Origin: Lepiota brunneoincarnata
Taxonomy: Eukaryota; Basidiomycota; Agaricomycetes; Agaricales; Agaricaceae
Length of the DNA stretch: 64,000 bases
Direction: 5' to 3'
Assembly (NCBI GenBank): GCA_023014365.1
Contig: JAEBUN010000004.1
Span: forward strand, 2,108,001 to 2,172,000
Shown here: piece by piece, positions 21,969-33,875 of the stretch
How the letters are laid out: the number at the start of each line of letters is the position of its first letter
Numbering within the stretch: position 1 is the stretch's first letter
Position numbers and translations under genes: made by a program
The notes under the pieces: model-generated
Database searches by the model: none
What the model saw: only the letters and a program-made list of their open reading frames with translations
Told to the model about the DNA's origin: nothing

Positions 21969-24146
21969 ATGTCTACCCAGAACATCCCCCTCGAGGTCCC
22001 CGTCCACCACGTCTCTGCCATTGACGACGACGATCCGTTTACTGACTCAGAAGATCCCTCTGCCTCTAATTTCTCTCCCGATGCCATCAGGCAGGAGATC
22101 GCCCGCCACCTAGACTATCCTTGGGTCCACACAGACGACTTCCAGATACCTACCTTGGACGAGCGAAATAACTCTGTTTCTACGCTTGACATAGACAGCG
22201 GTGCACCAGGATCTCACTCCGAGCTGGAGTCGCCCCCTGTAGCTGGCTTAGCGCTCCCCTCCGAGTTCTCCCAGATATCGCTCTCGAACGACCCTCATGA
22301 TGTCGAATGCAACCCGGACGGTCACGGGAGAGACAGAAGCCCCGTACCCGAACGTTATTATAGATGCTTCCGAGGGCCCACTGTATAGAATTACCTTTAC
22401 TACGGACCACGCCGCACCAAATTCTCATTCTCCTCCACCGGAAGCCTCTCCCGCACGATCGCCGCGCTCGCTCTCCCCAGAACCAACGCAGCCTCCTCCA
22501 GAAACGTCTCATGAAGTGATATCAGCATCTACACCGCACATTTCTCCTTTGGCTATCACTACCAATACTCACCACACACCCACACCTTCCACCAACCCTC
22601 AGCATGTGCAACAGCCCATTCAAAAACCACTAGGCCATCGACCCAGTCGGTCGACAGGACCCAGTATGTTTGAAAAGGTCAGGAGCAAAACTCGTCCGAA
22701 TTTCTTACCTCCAAAACCCAAGGCCGAAGACGAGAAGCACCTCGCAGATTGGCAAAACATGATGAAGCTCAGTCGTCTCGCAGGTCCCGCCTGTTGAATT
22801 GCTGTTTATTCCCGACTTCTGATCTTGTTGCTTTTAGCGGAGAAAAGGCGAAAGGCATTGCAAGAACGCCGTATGGCTAGGGAGCGACAGATCGAGGCAT
22901 CCGTCCAAACCTGGGAGAAAGAAATTGTCCCAGATTGGCGGGTAGTGCATAAAAACTCCCAGCTGCGGAAGTTGTGGTGGCGCGGAATTCCAACCAAGAT
23001 TCGCGCCTCGATGTGGGAGAAAGCCGTAGGAAACCCACTTGCACTGAGCAAAGGTGAGCATTTAGGCGTACGGACAAGGTACTGTCCTCTAACAAGCAAA
23101 AATCTCTTTGCAGACCATTTTCGTACATGTCTCTCTCGTGCTAAACGTGCCCTGTCTGCCAACATCTTCCCTCAAAATACATTAGACCTCATAGAACAAG
23201 ATATATCCGCTACACTCCCTACTTTGCACCTTTTCCACCCAGAATCGGGTCCGATGTATGCTGATCTTAAGGATATGCTTCACGCGTGGGTAGTTGCTCG
23301 AAGCGATGAGGGCTTGGGATATACATACGGAGCTGCAAAGATTGCAGGTATGATGTTGATCACTATGCCTGCCCAACAAGCATTCCTTGTTATGCGCAAT
23401 TTGCTGGAACGTCATTGTATGCACAGCTTTTACGGGGGGGACAGGACGAGAGACGATGTATGCTTCTTTCCCTTCCTCCTGGATCGTGTTGATTTGATGC
23501 TGAATGAATCTGGCTCCAGGTAGAAGCCTATTACAGGTCTGTCCCTTCGAAAGTACAGGGTGCTAGACACGAGTTAAGTCACGTACAGGATCTTTGACAC
23601 ACTACTGGCCGATGGAATGCCAAAGAGTGAGCATGAAACCCATTCGTTGCAGCTGGAGCATACTCACCACCATTGAAACAGTATATTTCAACTTCAAGCA
23701 ACACCAGATATCCCCAGCAGCCTATCTTTCCGACTGGTTCGTGACACTATTCCTAGACCACCTCCCTTTTGAAGCCTGCGTGCGGATATGGGACGTTATT
23801 GTGTTAGAAGGGTGATGCATTTTTGTACCGTGCCGCTCTAGGCATTCTCGCCGTGCTAGAGCCAAGACTATTCTTCCCCGATAGGACGGAGCTACTTGAG
23901 TTACTCAGGTGTGTAATCCCGCTGCATAAAACCTGCGATAGCTGGTGACTTCTCCCCCTACTCAGAGGCGAAAACAAAGCAGCATTGGAAGTAGCAAAGC
24001 GGGAAGGCCAGAATCTGGGTGGAGGAAAATACGAGATTTATGGGGTAGATGAAGAGACCCTTTGGGAGAGGATTGACGGGATGGAAGACTGGTGGAAAGA
24101 GAGCACATGGATACGACTCATCCAGCGCGAGCTGCCAGATCTGTAG
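21969..24146 (+). CDS. TBC-domain protein lacking both catalytic fingers (two frame breaks)
   Basis: TBC proteins normally stimulate GTP hydrolysis by Rab GTPases. Exons 21969-22783, 22838-23053, 23114-23457, 23520-23536 (17 nt), 23589-23626, 23682-23908 and 23966-24146. After a 290-residue acidic, Pro-rich N-terminus the domain starts RKLWWRGIPTKIRASMW. Where active members have the arginine finger (IxxDxxRT) this one has EQDISATLPTL, and the glutamine-finger motif YVQG is replaced by GYTYGAAKIAG. The rest (GGDRTRDDVEAYYRIFDTLL, FVTLFLDHLPFEACVRIWDV) is well kept. One extra base lies somewhere between 22270 and 22330 (or an unrecognised intron), and another near 23815 (LEG/DAFLYRAAL). Skipping them gives 611 aa. 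It is probably a non-catalytic Rab-binding protein. Confidence 0.85.
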
Positions 24147-25097
24147 TCTTTGAGGGTACTTTGCATCTGTGTATGATAACATCCACAATGTTTGCCTGGC
24201 GCACTCAAGTATGTTACAGGGCACTGCGCTTCAGCATCGGTTGGCACCCGACTACAACCAACGCTGGGAGTACTCGGCGCGTCGGGACCTAGATCCAGTT
24301 GGCCTGGAACACCTTGCTTACCATTTATGGAAATGTCATCTAGCTAGACTGTGAATTCTGGATTCCTGGAGGTCATGAACTAGACCTGTCCTCGCTCCAT
24401 CGAAACTACGACTTATGACCATGCAAAGCGATCTTCAAACGGGAATCACACTCTGTGTTCTAGCCTCTGACAAACCGGAACGGCAATGCTCGTCACGGAA
24501 CATGGCGTCCTTTTATCCAGAGGCACTCTCTACGTATCCTCCCGGGCCCCGGTAAGACAGGACAGGTATATAAAGGCCTCTCCCTCATCGAGAGAGGTTA
24601 AACCCAAAGCTCTCCTGCATTTCTTTGAAGATGTATTACACTTGGCTCGCCCGTCGCAAGGCATGTCCTCCCTCAAAATATTATTCTCAGTTGAGCCGAA
24701 TAGAGCCTATCTTCAGACACTCGCTCTTTGGGCCTCCATCGAGGCCACCCTCTTCGGTCTCGCATGGACGCAGTATCGGACGGCAAGGCAAGCAAGAAAC
24801 CCTTTTTACTTTACCATAACCCTCGACTCAACCTGGTGTTTCCTTCCCAGGGTTAGATCAGTTGCCGCCAGCCTCCCCACTACCCGTAGATAACTGTTCC
24901 CCCTCTTTTGGGCTCGTAGGTTTTAGTCCATAGGCATTAATACAAAGTTCTTGTATTTCTGGTCACAACTGTTCATGGCAATTTCTTGTTCTGTTCGACT
25001 GAAGGGGCAAAGTCGCGTCCAGTTTGTTGGTAAATAACCATCATTAGTACATAAAATCCAGATTGTCCTCCAAAATGTCCGAAAAACCACAGCAGTA
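24147..25097. other. Intergenic with weak small-gene signal
   Basis: 950 bp between convergent genes. A TATATAAAGG element at about 24567 precedes an open frame from ATG 24663 (MSSLKILFSVEPNRAY, then a hydrophobic LALWASIEATLFGLAW) running to 24893, with a possible GC-AG intron at 24788-24850. Nothing recognisable; too weak to call a gene. Confidence 0.35.
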
Positions 25098-27016
25098 CTA
25101 CAATAACTCGTGGATGGCAGCAATGACATTATCCCAGAATCTTACCACCACCTCCTTGTCCGAAACCATTCTCGTCATAACCCAAGCTGACCCACAGCTT
25201 TCCAACAAAGGTATATCCAAAGAGAAGCATCCCGCCAGGACGCTGACGAGAACCAGTTGTAAGGGTGTGTAACCTGATCTCAGGGAACTCGGCATGTTTA
25301 TACATCCCATCCAAGTTACCCAACAATGATAGCCCAATCAAGGCGGTGGAGGGTGCCTTGTTCAAAGGTACGAGGCTCTCGGGTACTGGAGTATCCTCAA
25401 AAGAGGCAAGTGGTGCAGGAGGCGCTGAAACAACACCAGCGGCCTTGTCATCATCCTCCTTTGCCCAGACTCTCGCCCTAGCACCCCGTTCACGTGCCAT
25501 CTCAACAGAGCGAGATATAATCAAGGGGTGCTTGGCAATCTCCGAGCTCTGCTTCTTCGCCGATCGTGCTCTGTGCCAAAAAATAGCTTTTATATCCCCG
25601 GATTGGGGGATGAAAACCGGAAGGACGACATTAAAGTAGCCGATGGCAATGAACCAGTACGAGTCATTGAGCGTCTTCTCAGCTTTGAGGTATGGGCGAA
25701 TGTTAAGGGCGGAATACATCATACTGTGAAACAGTGTTTAATTATCGGGACTATAGCAGAGAAGGGAAGCGCAGAGCTCACATGGGTAGTTCCCAGTTTT
25801 TGGTTTGAGTTCGTGCCCACGCGATGTTGCAAATGGCGAAAAGAGCGCTCGAAATGGAGACACCGTTGGCTTTGCAGTTCCGGAGAATAGCCTTGGTTTG
25901 CGGAGCGTCAAATGAAATAGTCGGGACTATGGTGTGACGGGGTTGGTTATGTCTCTTGGGGAAGCCATGACCTCCCTACGTCCGCTTCAGTTCACCTGCT
26001 ATCAGAAATTCTAATAAAAACGTACGATTAGCTTTCGCTGGCTAAGCTTGAAATCTATTTTTGCAGCTGCTTTATAAAATTTGTTCTGAGGAAGGAGCGG
26101 AAGCTTGTCTTCAAGAGACTTGGGGATAGAAGCGACCTGTGAACGTTATAATTAGGGGAAGCAGGGAAGTCAATCAATAGACCGCAATCATACTAGGCCA
26201 TCATCGCCCGCATCCTTGCCATAGAAACACCTGAACTCTTGCTCCAAAAGATCCCTGAGTTCATTCTCGCCTAGAGCACCACCAAGAAGGCCAAGGAAGT
26301 GGTTTGCAAAGGTATGCAATGCCATTCCGTCGCCGATGTAATGAGTTGCACATATAAGGAGGTCAAAACACTGCTCAGGGGTTGCACTCTCTTCTAGGAA
26401 TCCGGATTGAGATGAGACAATGAGATAGGAGAGTCGGTCATCCGAAAGCGTCCGGTCGCCATTGAGGTAGCTGTCGATCAGCTCTGTTCACTAGTCACTT
26501 TCGAATGCATTCAAGGAAATGGGAGGATCGCACCATCCTTTGTTTGTGAACGAAATTCCAGATTTCCCTGAGCAGCACTTAACACGCCCTCAACACTCTT
26601 TGGATGATCATGTCTGAGCGGAACAAGATGGACAAGAGAGTACATGTTTGAAACGCAGTGATATCTCACATGAATCGGATGTCATTGTAGTCGCGCATTT
26701 CGACGCGCGAGGCAAGTAGAGGGTGTCGCAGGCGGAGTATGGCCCAGACGAGGCGGACCCTGCTGTGCGCAACCCGACTGGGAGGGGCATTGAATCCAAG
26801 GTGAAGATACCTGCGAGGGGAGGGTTCAGAGGGACAGCAAGATCCTCGTGAGGGGTTGAGTTACATGTCGTTTACCCCACTTTCGCGGGAAGGCAGATAG
26901 TACGAAGCCTCTGTTTCTCCCAACTTGCGTTGAGAGCAGCTCAGGGGTGCAGATCCGGGCTCCTTGAGCTCGGGGAGCTTTGCGAGGTGTGTTGTCTGTG
27001 TGGTGAGGACAGTCAT
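25098..27016 (-). CDS. Acyltransferase of the alcohol acetyltransferase / condensation-domain type
   Basis: Exons 27016-26865, 26810-26670, 26613-26534, 26483-26194, 26136-26026, 25975-25782 and 25723-25098. The product is 530 residues if one extra base near 25160 is skipped (GYDENGF must continue into DKEVVVRFWDNVIAAIHELL); otherwise it ends 17 codons later in another frame. The catalytic HxxxDG motif is present as HYIGDG in LLICATHYIGDGMALH, the signature of CoA-dependent acyltransferases and NRPS condensation domains. The N-terminus RKLGETEASYYLPSRESG and the late VGKLWVSLGYDENGF fit the two-lobed fold. The substrate cannot be told; a small-molecule O- or N-acetylation is likely. No signal peptide. 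Confidence 0.75.
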
Positions 27017-28603
27017 GTCTGGATGAGAGAGGAGGAATGAGGGAGTCGTCGTCTATGTGGCGAACCATGCAGCATTGAAATCGCACAAACACTGACCATG
27101 CCGAAGTGTGTAAATCTGAGTTTCGGATCTGATTAATGGGACTGCCGGAGTGGTTTGCGGTTCGCCTTCCTCTTTTGGTACAGTGGACCTTGCCAGCGTC
27201 GACGCGAGCCGCCGAAATTGACGAACAAGCTTGGTCTTCGTCGGTACATACGAGCCTGTCCATCATTCAATCAGGAAGGTGATGCCTGCAAAATAAGGCG
27301 TTCCCCAAGTCCGACGCGCGTGTATAGATAGGCACATATTGGACACGCGTGCCACATACATCGCTTCTCTTTGTTGCGACGCGCACAATTCCCGAAATCA
27401 CTGCCTGAGACTGACATCGAAGTGACTTGCTGATGATTTGAGCTCGAGGTTCGGACTTGGGATTCACCTCATATTTCCCCCTTGTTCCTGAAATTGAACA
27501 TTCGGGGCAGGTTCGTTGGGGTTTGGGCGACCGCATTAGGCACCTTGTCCAATTTATTTTCGTCACGGACGGCTTGGTTTCGCCGTAGTGAAATTCACGC
27601 CGGCTCACTGGTGACACTGGTCGTATGATCGTTCAGAATTCCGTGCCAGCTTCCCTCCCTCCTCCGACTGGTCAATGCGTTCAAGTTGCTGCAGCTGTGG
27701 GCGATGTCCGCACCAAAAAAAAAAACCTCGTTTTTTGGTTCCTGAGCTACCGAGGGCTTGTTCCAGACGACACCCCTGCATGACAGCGACGTATTGCAAT
27801 GGTAGGTAATTCACCCGTAGACAACTGATAGACCTTTTTCCCACTACAACGCCGCCGCCATCTCTTCTCTCTCTTTCTCAAAAATAAAATAAAAAAACAA
27901 CCTGACAGGGGACTTTTGGCGGCAGCATCCCTTGACACGACGTGGCGGCTTTAAACCGCAGCATTTTTTTCCGGGACACGAGGCTGGTGGAACCAAGTCC
28001 CGACACTGATTTAGCTCTTACTTTTAAACGAACGGTGGCTGTTGATGCAAATTACTGACTTTGATCGTCTATAGAGTCGGAATGCTATTTTTGTCACGGG
28101 GGTTCGGGAACCTTCTGTCAGTGTGTGGCGTTGACTTCTTTTTCTGCTTCCGAGTCTCCAATATGTTTGACAAATATGCTTCTCCAGCTCTCCTAGGACC
28201 TGATCGGCGGGGATTCATTCTGGATGTCGGGCGATTAGGGGCCCCTGGGGGGACATAACTAATGTTGGTAATGACACGCATTTCTCACTCGTTGCATTGC
28301 GACTCAGGCAGTCTAAGTCGCTTCCGACCTTTCGTCGCCCGTCTTCGCGTAACCCCTCAAGGTGCGCTGTCACGGAATAATCATCGTGAGACCCCTGCCA
28401 ATTGCACCTACGATTATCAAATATTTTCCATGTGGTAGTATATCTGTCCATTGTCCCCCGAACAAAATTGAAACTACTATGTGGAATCTTCATGAATGAG
28501 TAACCAAAAAAAAAAAAAGGAGTGGCAGCAAAATTCATAGCATGTCTTAACACATGCAATTAATGGACCCGTCATGCAGCTGTATCTGTATCCGGTTGCG
28601 AGA
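27017..28603. other. Long intergenic region with homopolymer tracts
   Basis: 1.6 kb upstream of the acyltransferase. Contains A/T tracts (A-runs near 27713 and 28506, AAAATAAAATAAAAAAAC near 27883) and a GGGGCCCCTGGGGGG-type patch near 28239. Short open frames on both strands, none with coding character. No repeat family recognised. Confidence 0.5.
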
Positions 28604-30041
28604 TTATGCCTTCCTCGGCGTTAGCTCTAACGACTTGCGTTCCTCGAGTTCCGACTCGTTATCAGCGCTGAACAAGAGTCGCTGGCTGCTTTCATTTGCC
28701 TCGACATCTGTTGGGCGTACTTGAGGTTTCGGAGGAGCTGACTCGGTCGACTTGACCCATGTGAAGTACCTATCAATAATTTGTTGTTAAAAACAGGGGT
28801 CTGTGATGGTTGTCTGAGATAAACATACATTGTTCCGATTAAGATCACAAGGATGGACGTTGCCCGTGCACTACAGAGATGGTGATTTGATATGAGAGTT
28901 GTGTAGTGATGCATCACTCCTGATTGTTGCAACACTTACACGTTGAGAACATCCTTGAATATCCACACGCCGAGTAATGTTTGAAGAACCGATCGCGCAG
29001 CCTAGGAGAGACATCACGTCAGTCTTCGATCAGGGTAGTCAAGGGGGTTAATGTTCAAAGATAGAGTACGCACACTCGAGAACATATGTGTGACTGGGCT
29101 TGTGACCTTGATGCTCAGCAAGCCAGCGACACACAACAAGAAGCCGAACACTCCCGTTACAAGAGTCCCCCACAAGAACACGGAAAAGTTCCACGAGGTA
29201 TCACCAGCGAATTTGCCCCACACCGCAAAGAGCTCGCCACGGAGGACCACAAAAGGCAAGAGCATGATGGCCGAGCCGACATTTGTCCACCACGCTAGCT
29301 GGATTGTGGAGTTGTTACAGTGAGGTAGAGAACTCTTAATCAGGACCGCATGAATGGCAATGAAGACTGAGGACAGGACGCCATAGATCAGTGAAAGCAC
29401 TGAGGGGGTGGACTTGGTAGGGAGATTCTTGGAAGGGGCGATGCCCAAGGCAAACCCAAGAGTTACGATGACAGCTGCGGCAATAACCTTGACTGTAGGG
29501 GTTTTGCGCGTGTGGACACAGGAGACTAAAATCGTCAGGGGTAGAACGAGGCCACGGGCGATCTGCATTAATTAAGGGTAAGCCGTGTTGATGAGGGTGG
29601 GGTGAACCCCTGACCTGGAAGAATGACGCCTCGACCTCCCGCAAGCAGAGAGTGTTGAAGACAAGGCCAATAATATTCACTGAGACCACGGGAATAAGCT
29701 TCTTGGCAACTTCGCGATCGAAGGTTGGGATTTCGATGCGGGGTGAGAGAGCCGCCGAGGCGTGCAGCAAGAGAACGGCTACGATCAGCTGGATAAAAAG
29801 GAACAAGAGCGGAAGGTCGGGTGAATTGTTCAGGACAGCTTTGTTCCTGTGCAAGGATGAGGTGAGTCTAAGTAGGAGAGGGAAATGAAGACGTACACAA
29901 AAACCATCTACAAACAATGGGGGTGAGCGTCTGTCTGGGATATAGGAAAAGGGAAGGGCGTACCGTGAGGGCTGCCGACATGTAGAACATGACGACGCCT
30001 GCGACCTGGAGGGTCTTGCGGTCCATGGTGGGGAGGGGCAT
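28604..30041 (-). CDS. Nucleotide-sugar transporter, GDP-fucose transporter type (SLC35/TPT)
   Basis: A Golgi/ER membrane antiporter of the drug/metabolite transporter superfamily. Exons 30041-29964, 29907-29897 (11 nt), 29846-29615, 29562-29074, 29001-28940, 28870-28829 and 28769-28604 give 359 aa without a frame break. The 11-nt exon supplies MVFV so that TMVFVNKAVLNN reads through, a signature of the family; FNTLCLREVEASFFQIARGL, STPSVLSLIYGVLSSVFIA and LQTLLGVWIFKDVLN are the other typical helices. About ten hydrophobic segments. The start may be 30026 (strong CCACCATGG context). It is divergent from an O-fucosyltransferase-like gene with 241 bp between starts, which supports GDP-fucose as substrate by inference only. 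Confidence 0.85.
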
Positions 30042-30282
30042 CGGGTCTGGGGGGAGGAGGGGAAGAAGGGGGAGGGGGAGGAAGTGTCTACCAATTAACT
30101 AGGAAGGAAATTGGGCGGATTGGTTTGTATTATTTATTCTTGGAATCATGATGAAGGGCTGGGAGGAGATGCTTAGGTTGCCGGTTCGCTCGGATACCAA
30201 ATGGGGAAGGAAGAATTAACAGATTCCGAGCCAGTTCTTCATGTTTTCGAGCCATGTTCTTGTTTGCTTTCCTCCTCCCCCC
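30042..30282. promoter_or_regulatory. Shared promoter of sugar transporter and O-FucT-like genes
   Basis: 241 bp between two divergent start codons. Contains ATTATTTATTC (about 30128) and GA/CT-rich flanks next to each start. Confidence 0.5.
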
Positions 30283-32184
30283 ATGCGGCATTACTCAGAC
30301 TCCCCTTTGTCGTCGGGCCCCTCATCCAACGCCCTCTCCGACGACAGCAATGAGGAGTATCCTATGCTCAGAAGCGATGAGAGCATTAGCTATCCCGCCC
30401 TCCCTGGCCGCCGGAGGCGCAAATACATCTATCTTGCCTCGATATCCCTTGTCATCGCCTCCACTCTAGGATTCTTTATTATATCTACCTCCAGCCCTAC
30501 ATCCAAACTAATGCAGGAACCGCCCCTTGTCCACGGTGGCTCGCAGCTATCCTCTCCGAAAGTAGACCTGCTAGACCCCTCCCTCTATCTTAACGGCCCT
30601 CCAACTGAAATGTTTCGAGGTGTGTTGTCCCTATGCATCTCTCAGACACTCTTGCTCACTCGGCCCAGACAACCTACGGCCCGACGCAAAGTATATTACC
30701 TCGTGGATATCGGCAGGATGGAGTGCGCCTCTTTGTTTCTGACCCTAGTAGCTGTGGCTGAGCCCCGTTCTTCATTCTAGCCAACGATGTGATGACTTAT
30801 GTGCGCCTGAATCACGCGTTTCAGCCTTCGATTGCGCTCAACTCCCCCATAGATAAATCTCATATACCTTGCATTGATCACAGACCGTATACCCATTATT
30901 CCCATGTTCACCCCATCGCATATCGGTGGGGACAAACCAAACATAGATTTCGGCGAGGTCTTTGACGTGCAGCGGCTTGCAAAGGGAATCGGGAAGCCGG
31001 TCCTGGAGTGGCATCAGGTCAAGAACCGTAGTAGCGAAACCCTGGACGAACTTGGGTGCTGGAATACCTGGGAAGCTGTCCAGACCAACGAAGCCTTCCC
31101 AAGGAGAAGCGTCGTGCCTAACCACCTCAAACTAGGTATGCTTCCACTCGCTTCACAAGACGGGAAATGCCACAACCCGTTCATCGAACGCTTCCCTAAA
31201 CAGATATCTCGTATACCAAAGTCCCAACCTGGATCAAGGTGATACCTCATTACGTGCATGACCTTCATGCATACTTCTGGGCTCTCGCTGCTTTGGCTTT
31301 TCCAGAAACACGGGAAGAGAACCTTGTAGCTCCTCTCGCATCCCCTACTCATCACGTACTACTCCCACCTGACGAACAACTTCTCTGCTATGACTATCTT
31401 TATTATGTATGCGCTCATCAGGTGAATTCCTTACCTTTTTCATTCATCTTTAAGTCTAAATCGCTCCTCCCAACTTGCTTCCTAGCCGTTCGAGTTCGAA
31501 TTTGACTACAGTCCTGCGTGGCGGTATGTTGGTCAGTATCTGCGATGGACAGAGAAACTCGAAAAGCTTGCGGATGAGTATGTCAGGACCACCATTGGCG
31601 CCCTCAGCAGTTCCGAGACACCTCCAGTCAGTATCTTCTTCTGCATTTTTTCCTACCAGGGACTGAATTTTATTCATATGCACACAGTACATTGCGATTC
31701 ACATCCGCCACGGTGACTTTAAGAACTGGTGCGGTGAAACACCCGTGTCCGAATGTTTCGCGCCGATCTCTGTTATTGCGCGTCGCGTTGAAGAAGTGAA
31801 GACCAAGCTGCGCGAATCGCGGGGAATCACGGTCGAACATGTCATCATGACCAGTGACGAGAGGGACGCTTCATGGTGGAAGCAAGTTGCGGATCAAGGC
31901 TGGTATAGAGTTGATCACTCGGCCACTGTTCAGCGTTACGGCGACTGGTACGTCACTTCCTTACAATTTTCCAGCGCTGCGTTGAGAGTGGTTCGGTTCG
32001 AAACTGACTTTTTTTTCTTAGGTATCCTGTGTTTATCGATGCTGTGATCCAGTCGAACGGCATGGGGTTTGTGGGCACTGACCGATCGACGATGTCGATC
32101 ATTGCAAGACGTCGTGTGCAATCATGGCACAACGGTGTTGTGAGAACGATCAAGTGGGGGAAATCCGGCGCCGACGACCATTAA
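30283..32184 (+). CDS. O-fucosyltransferase-like type II membrane glycosyltransferase
   Basis: Exons 30283-30619, 30669-30722, 30781-30800 (20 nt), 30853-31135, 31204-31421, 31486-31626, 31688-31947 and 32022-32184; 491 aa, all phases consistent. A cytosolic Ser-rich N-terminus and RRRRK precede one membrane anchor (YLASISLVIASTLGFFII), giving type II topology into the secretory lumen. The catalytic region has SWISAGWTNDVMTYINLIYL, IPMFTPSHIGG and, near the C-terminus, YIAIHIRHGDF with the arginine expected to contact GDP-fucose in the protein O-fucosyltransferase fold. Later GFVGTDRSTMSIIA resembles the donor-binding end of the family. It could move another GDP-sugar; the adjacent transporter favours fucose. 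An in-frame ATG at 30241 would extend the N-terminus by 14 residues. Confidence 0.85.
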
Positions 32185-32530
32185 AAAGTATTTTATCTCG
32201 ATTTATTGGGCTCATCTTTCATCACACCCGACACTATCAGACTAGTTTATATCTACAAAGGGATGGACTGGAGTACTTTTATCATCATTTGACATACCAT
32301 CTAGTGTTCCAATCATAGGCTTGCTGTTCCTTTAGTTGTGTTTTCGGATGTTTGATATATCTTGTATTATTCCCGTTGATGTGTAACACCCAGGGGCGCA
32401 AGCGATAACACTGAAGTATGTTGGGAGAGCGCGACTGACTCGAGGGCCGCTGCCCTCTTGGGAGGGCGAGTGTCGTTCTCCACATTCAAGTCGGCGGAGT
32501 CGTCGAGGGTGGAGAAGAGTGAGTCAAACA
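32185..32530. other. Convergent intergenic region
   Basis: 346 bp between two convergent stops; AT-rich, nothing further seen. Confidence 0.5.
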
Positions 32531-33757
32531 CTATAGCTGTTGGTCGAGGGGAATATCACCCCGTAGCTTAACAAGGTTGATCAACATTGAATTGGTCGGC
32601 ATCTTGATGTTGTGCATCCGTCCGATCGTAAACAGGTACCCGTTGATATATTCGATTTCGGTCTCTTTCCCTCGCCTGACATCTGACAACATGGACGAAA
32701 TATTCCCCCTGGTAGCTTTTGCAACCTTGAGCACTTCTTCCTCCAACACAGAGTTGGTCAACGAGCGGGGGAGCGGGGACACGCCAACATTATCTGCATC
32801 CACACCTTGTTCGATGAGCCCTCTGACCCACTCGTTTGTCTCTGATTGGAACTCGGCGAGGAAGACCTTAGAGGCCTCATAGCAGACATTACTCATAATA
32901 CGGTGTGCGGCTGATGATATGAACAGATCACCGTTTCTGCATCCCATGATAGCAGTGAGCGGGTTGATGACGGCGTTGACGACGAGTTTTCGACGCAGCT
33001 GGACCTGCATTTCGTGCATGGGTCGCCAGGTGGTGTGGAGGGAGTCGAGGAGTAGCAGGGCAGCAACGGTGTCCCGCAGGCTTCTGTACCTCAAGAAATT
33101 GGGATCTTGGGAGTTGGTAATATCATTCAGCTGGAGCTGACGCTCAAAGCGGGGCACATTTTCGTTGTAGAGACTGTGCTCAAAGTTGCGACCGAGCGGA
33201 TCAGGGATGATACCAAAATCGATGCTGCCGAGGCCGGCATGAACGACATGGTGAAAGGCCTTAGTGAAGACGCCGTGGGTGTTGGAGGCGAGGATGAAGT
33301 GGGGACGTTGTGCTACGTTTCGAAATACCTGGTTTGCGAGTTGCTCGTAGAGACCCATTCCATTTTGAAGGAGAACGATGGTCGAGTTTGCATTTAGCCG
33401 CGGAGCAAGCTGTTGAATTGCGGGGAGGGCCTGCTGTGCTTTGGTAGTGACGAAAAGTGAGTCAATGGATGAGTCGAAGTTGTGTTTTTCGTTGGCGTCT
33501 AGATTTGACTCGGGCTTGTATGGGGCGGGACGGGAACTGGGTGATGGCAGGGCGAACGCGTCGACTTTGTAGCCGCTGGAAGGAGAGACGATGCCACTTT
33601 GTTCGACGCGGATGATGTTTCCAGAAACAATTGTCTGTTCCGCCTGGGACCGGAGTCTGTGAATAAGGGTGATTGGGTGATCGTGTGGAATTGTTTTGCG
33701 GAGATGGTGGGCGAGAAAGGTGCCGATGGAACCCAGGCCAAGCACATGAAAATGCAT
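32531..33757 (-). CDS. PAN5: 2-dehydropantoate 2-reductase (ketopantoate reductase)
   Basis: NADPH-dependent reduction of ketopantoate to pantoate, a step toward pantothenate and coenzyme A. Single exon, 408 aa from ATG 33757 (an upstream in-frame ATG at 33778 adds seven residues before the Rossmann fold). The nucleotide-binding glycine motif VLGLGSIGTFLAHHL starts at residue 4. LFVTTKAQQALPAI and VLLQNGMGLYEQL are the usual dinucleotide-pocket strands. The catalytic lysine is in RKLVVNAVINPLTAIMGC, followed by the helical C-terminal domain (EYINGYLFTIGRMHNIKMPT). It lies divergent from the PB1 gene with 118 bp between starts. An intronless gene is unusual in this window. Confidence 0.92.
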   Translation of the reverse strand: MHFHVLGLGSIGTFLAHHLRKTIPHDHPITLIHRLRSQAEQTIVSGNIIRVEQSGIVSPSSGYKVDAFALPSPSSRPAPYKPESNLDANEKHNFDSSIDSLFVTTKAQQALPAIQQLAPRLNANSTIVLLQNGMGLYEQLANQVFRNVAQRPHFILASNTHGVFTKAFHHVVHAGLGSIDFGIIPDPLGRNFEHSLYNENVPRFERQLQLNDITNSQDPNFLRYRSLRDTVAALLLLDSLHTTWRPMHEMQVQLRRKLVVNAVINPLTAIMGCRNGDLFISSAAHRIMSNVCYEASKVFLAEFQSETNEWVRGLIEQGVDADNVGVSPLPRSLTNSVLEEEVLKVAKATRGNISSMLSDVRRGKETEIEYINGYLFTIGRMHNIKMPTNSMLINLVKLRGDIPLDQQL

Positions 33758-33875
33758 GCGTAGGTAAATAAAAAACATCTTTTGCTGTGCGCGCAGTCAA
33801 TCCGCAGTGCGGAGTTTGAATCTCATTGCCATTTATTGCTTACAATTCCTCTCTCCTTCCTTAGACATCTACCCC

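Noticed and set aside
24486..24893. Open frame of 135 codons with TATA-like element upstream
   Set aside because: No recognisable motif, composition partly non-coding; kept only as a note in the intergenic entry.
27713..28520. A-runs as traces of retroposed poly(A) tails
   Set aside because: No coding remnant before them and no target-site duplication seen.
30042..32184. Secondary-metabolite cluster around the acyltransferase
   Set aside because: No PKS, NRPS, P450 or terpene synthase in the window; neighbours are housekeeping genes.
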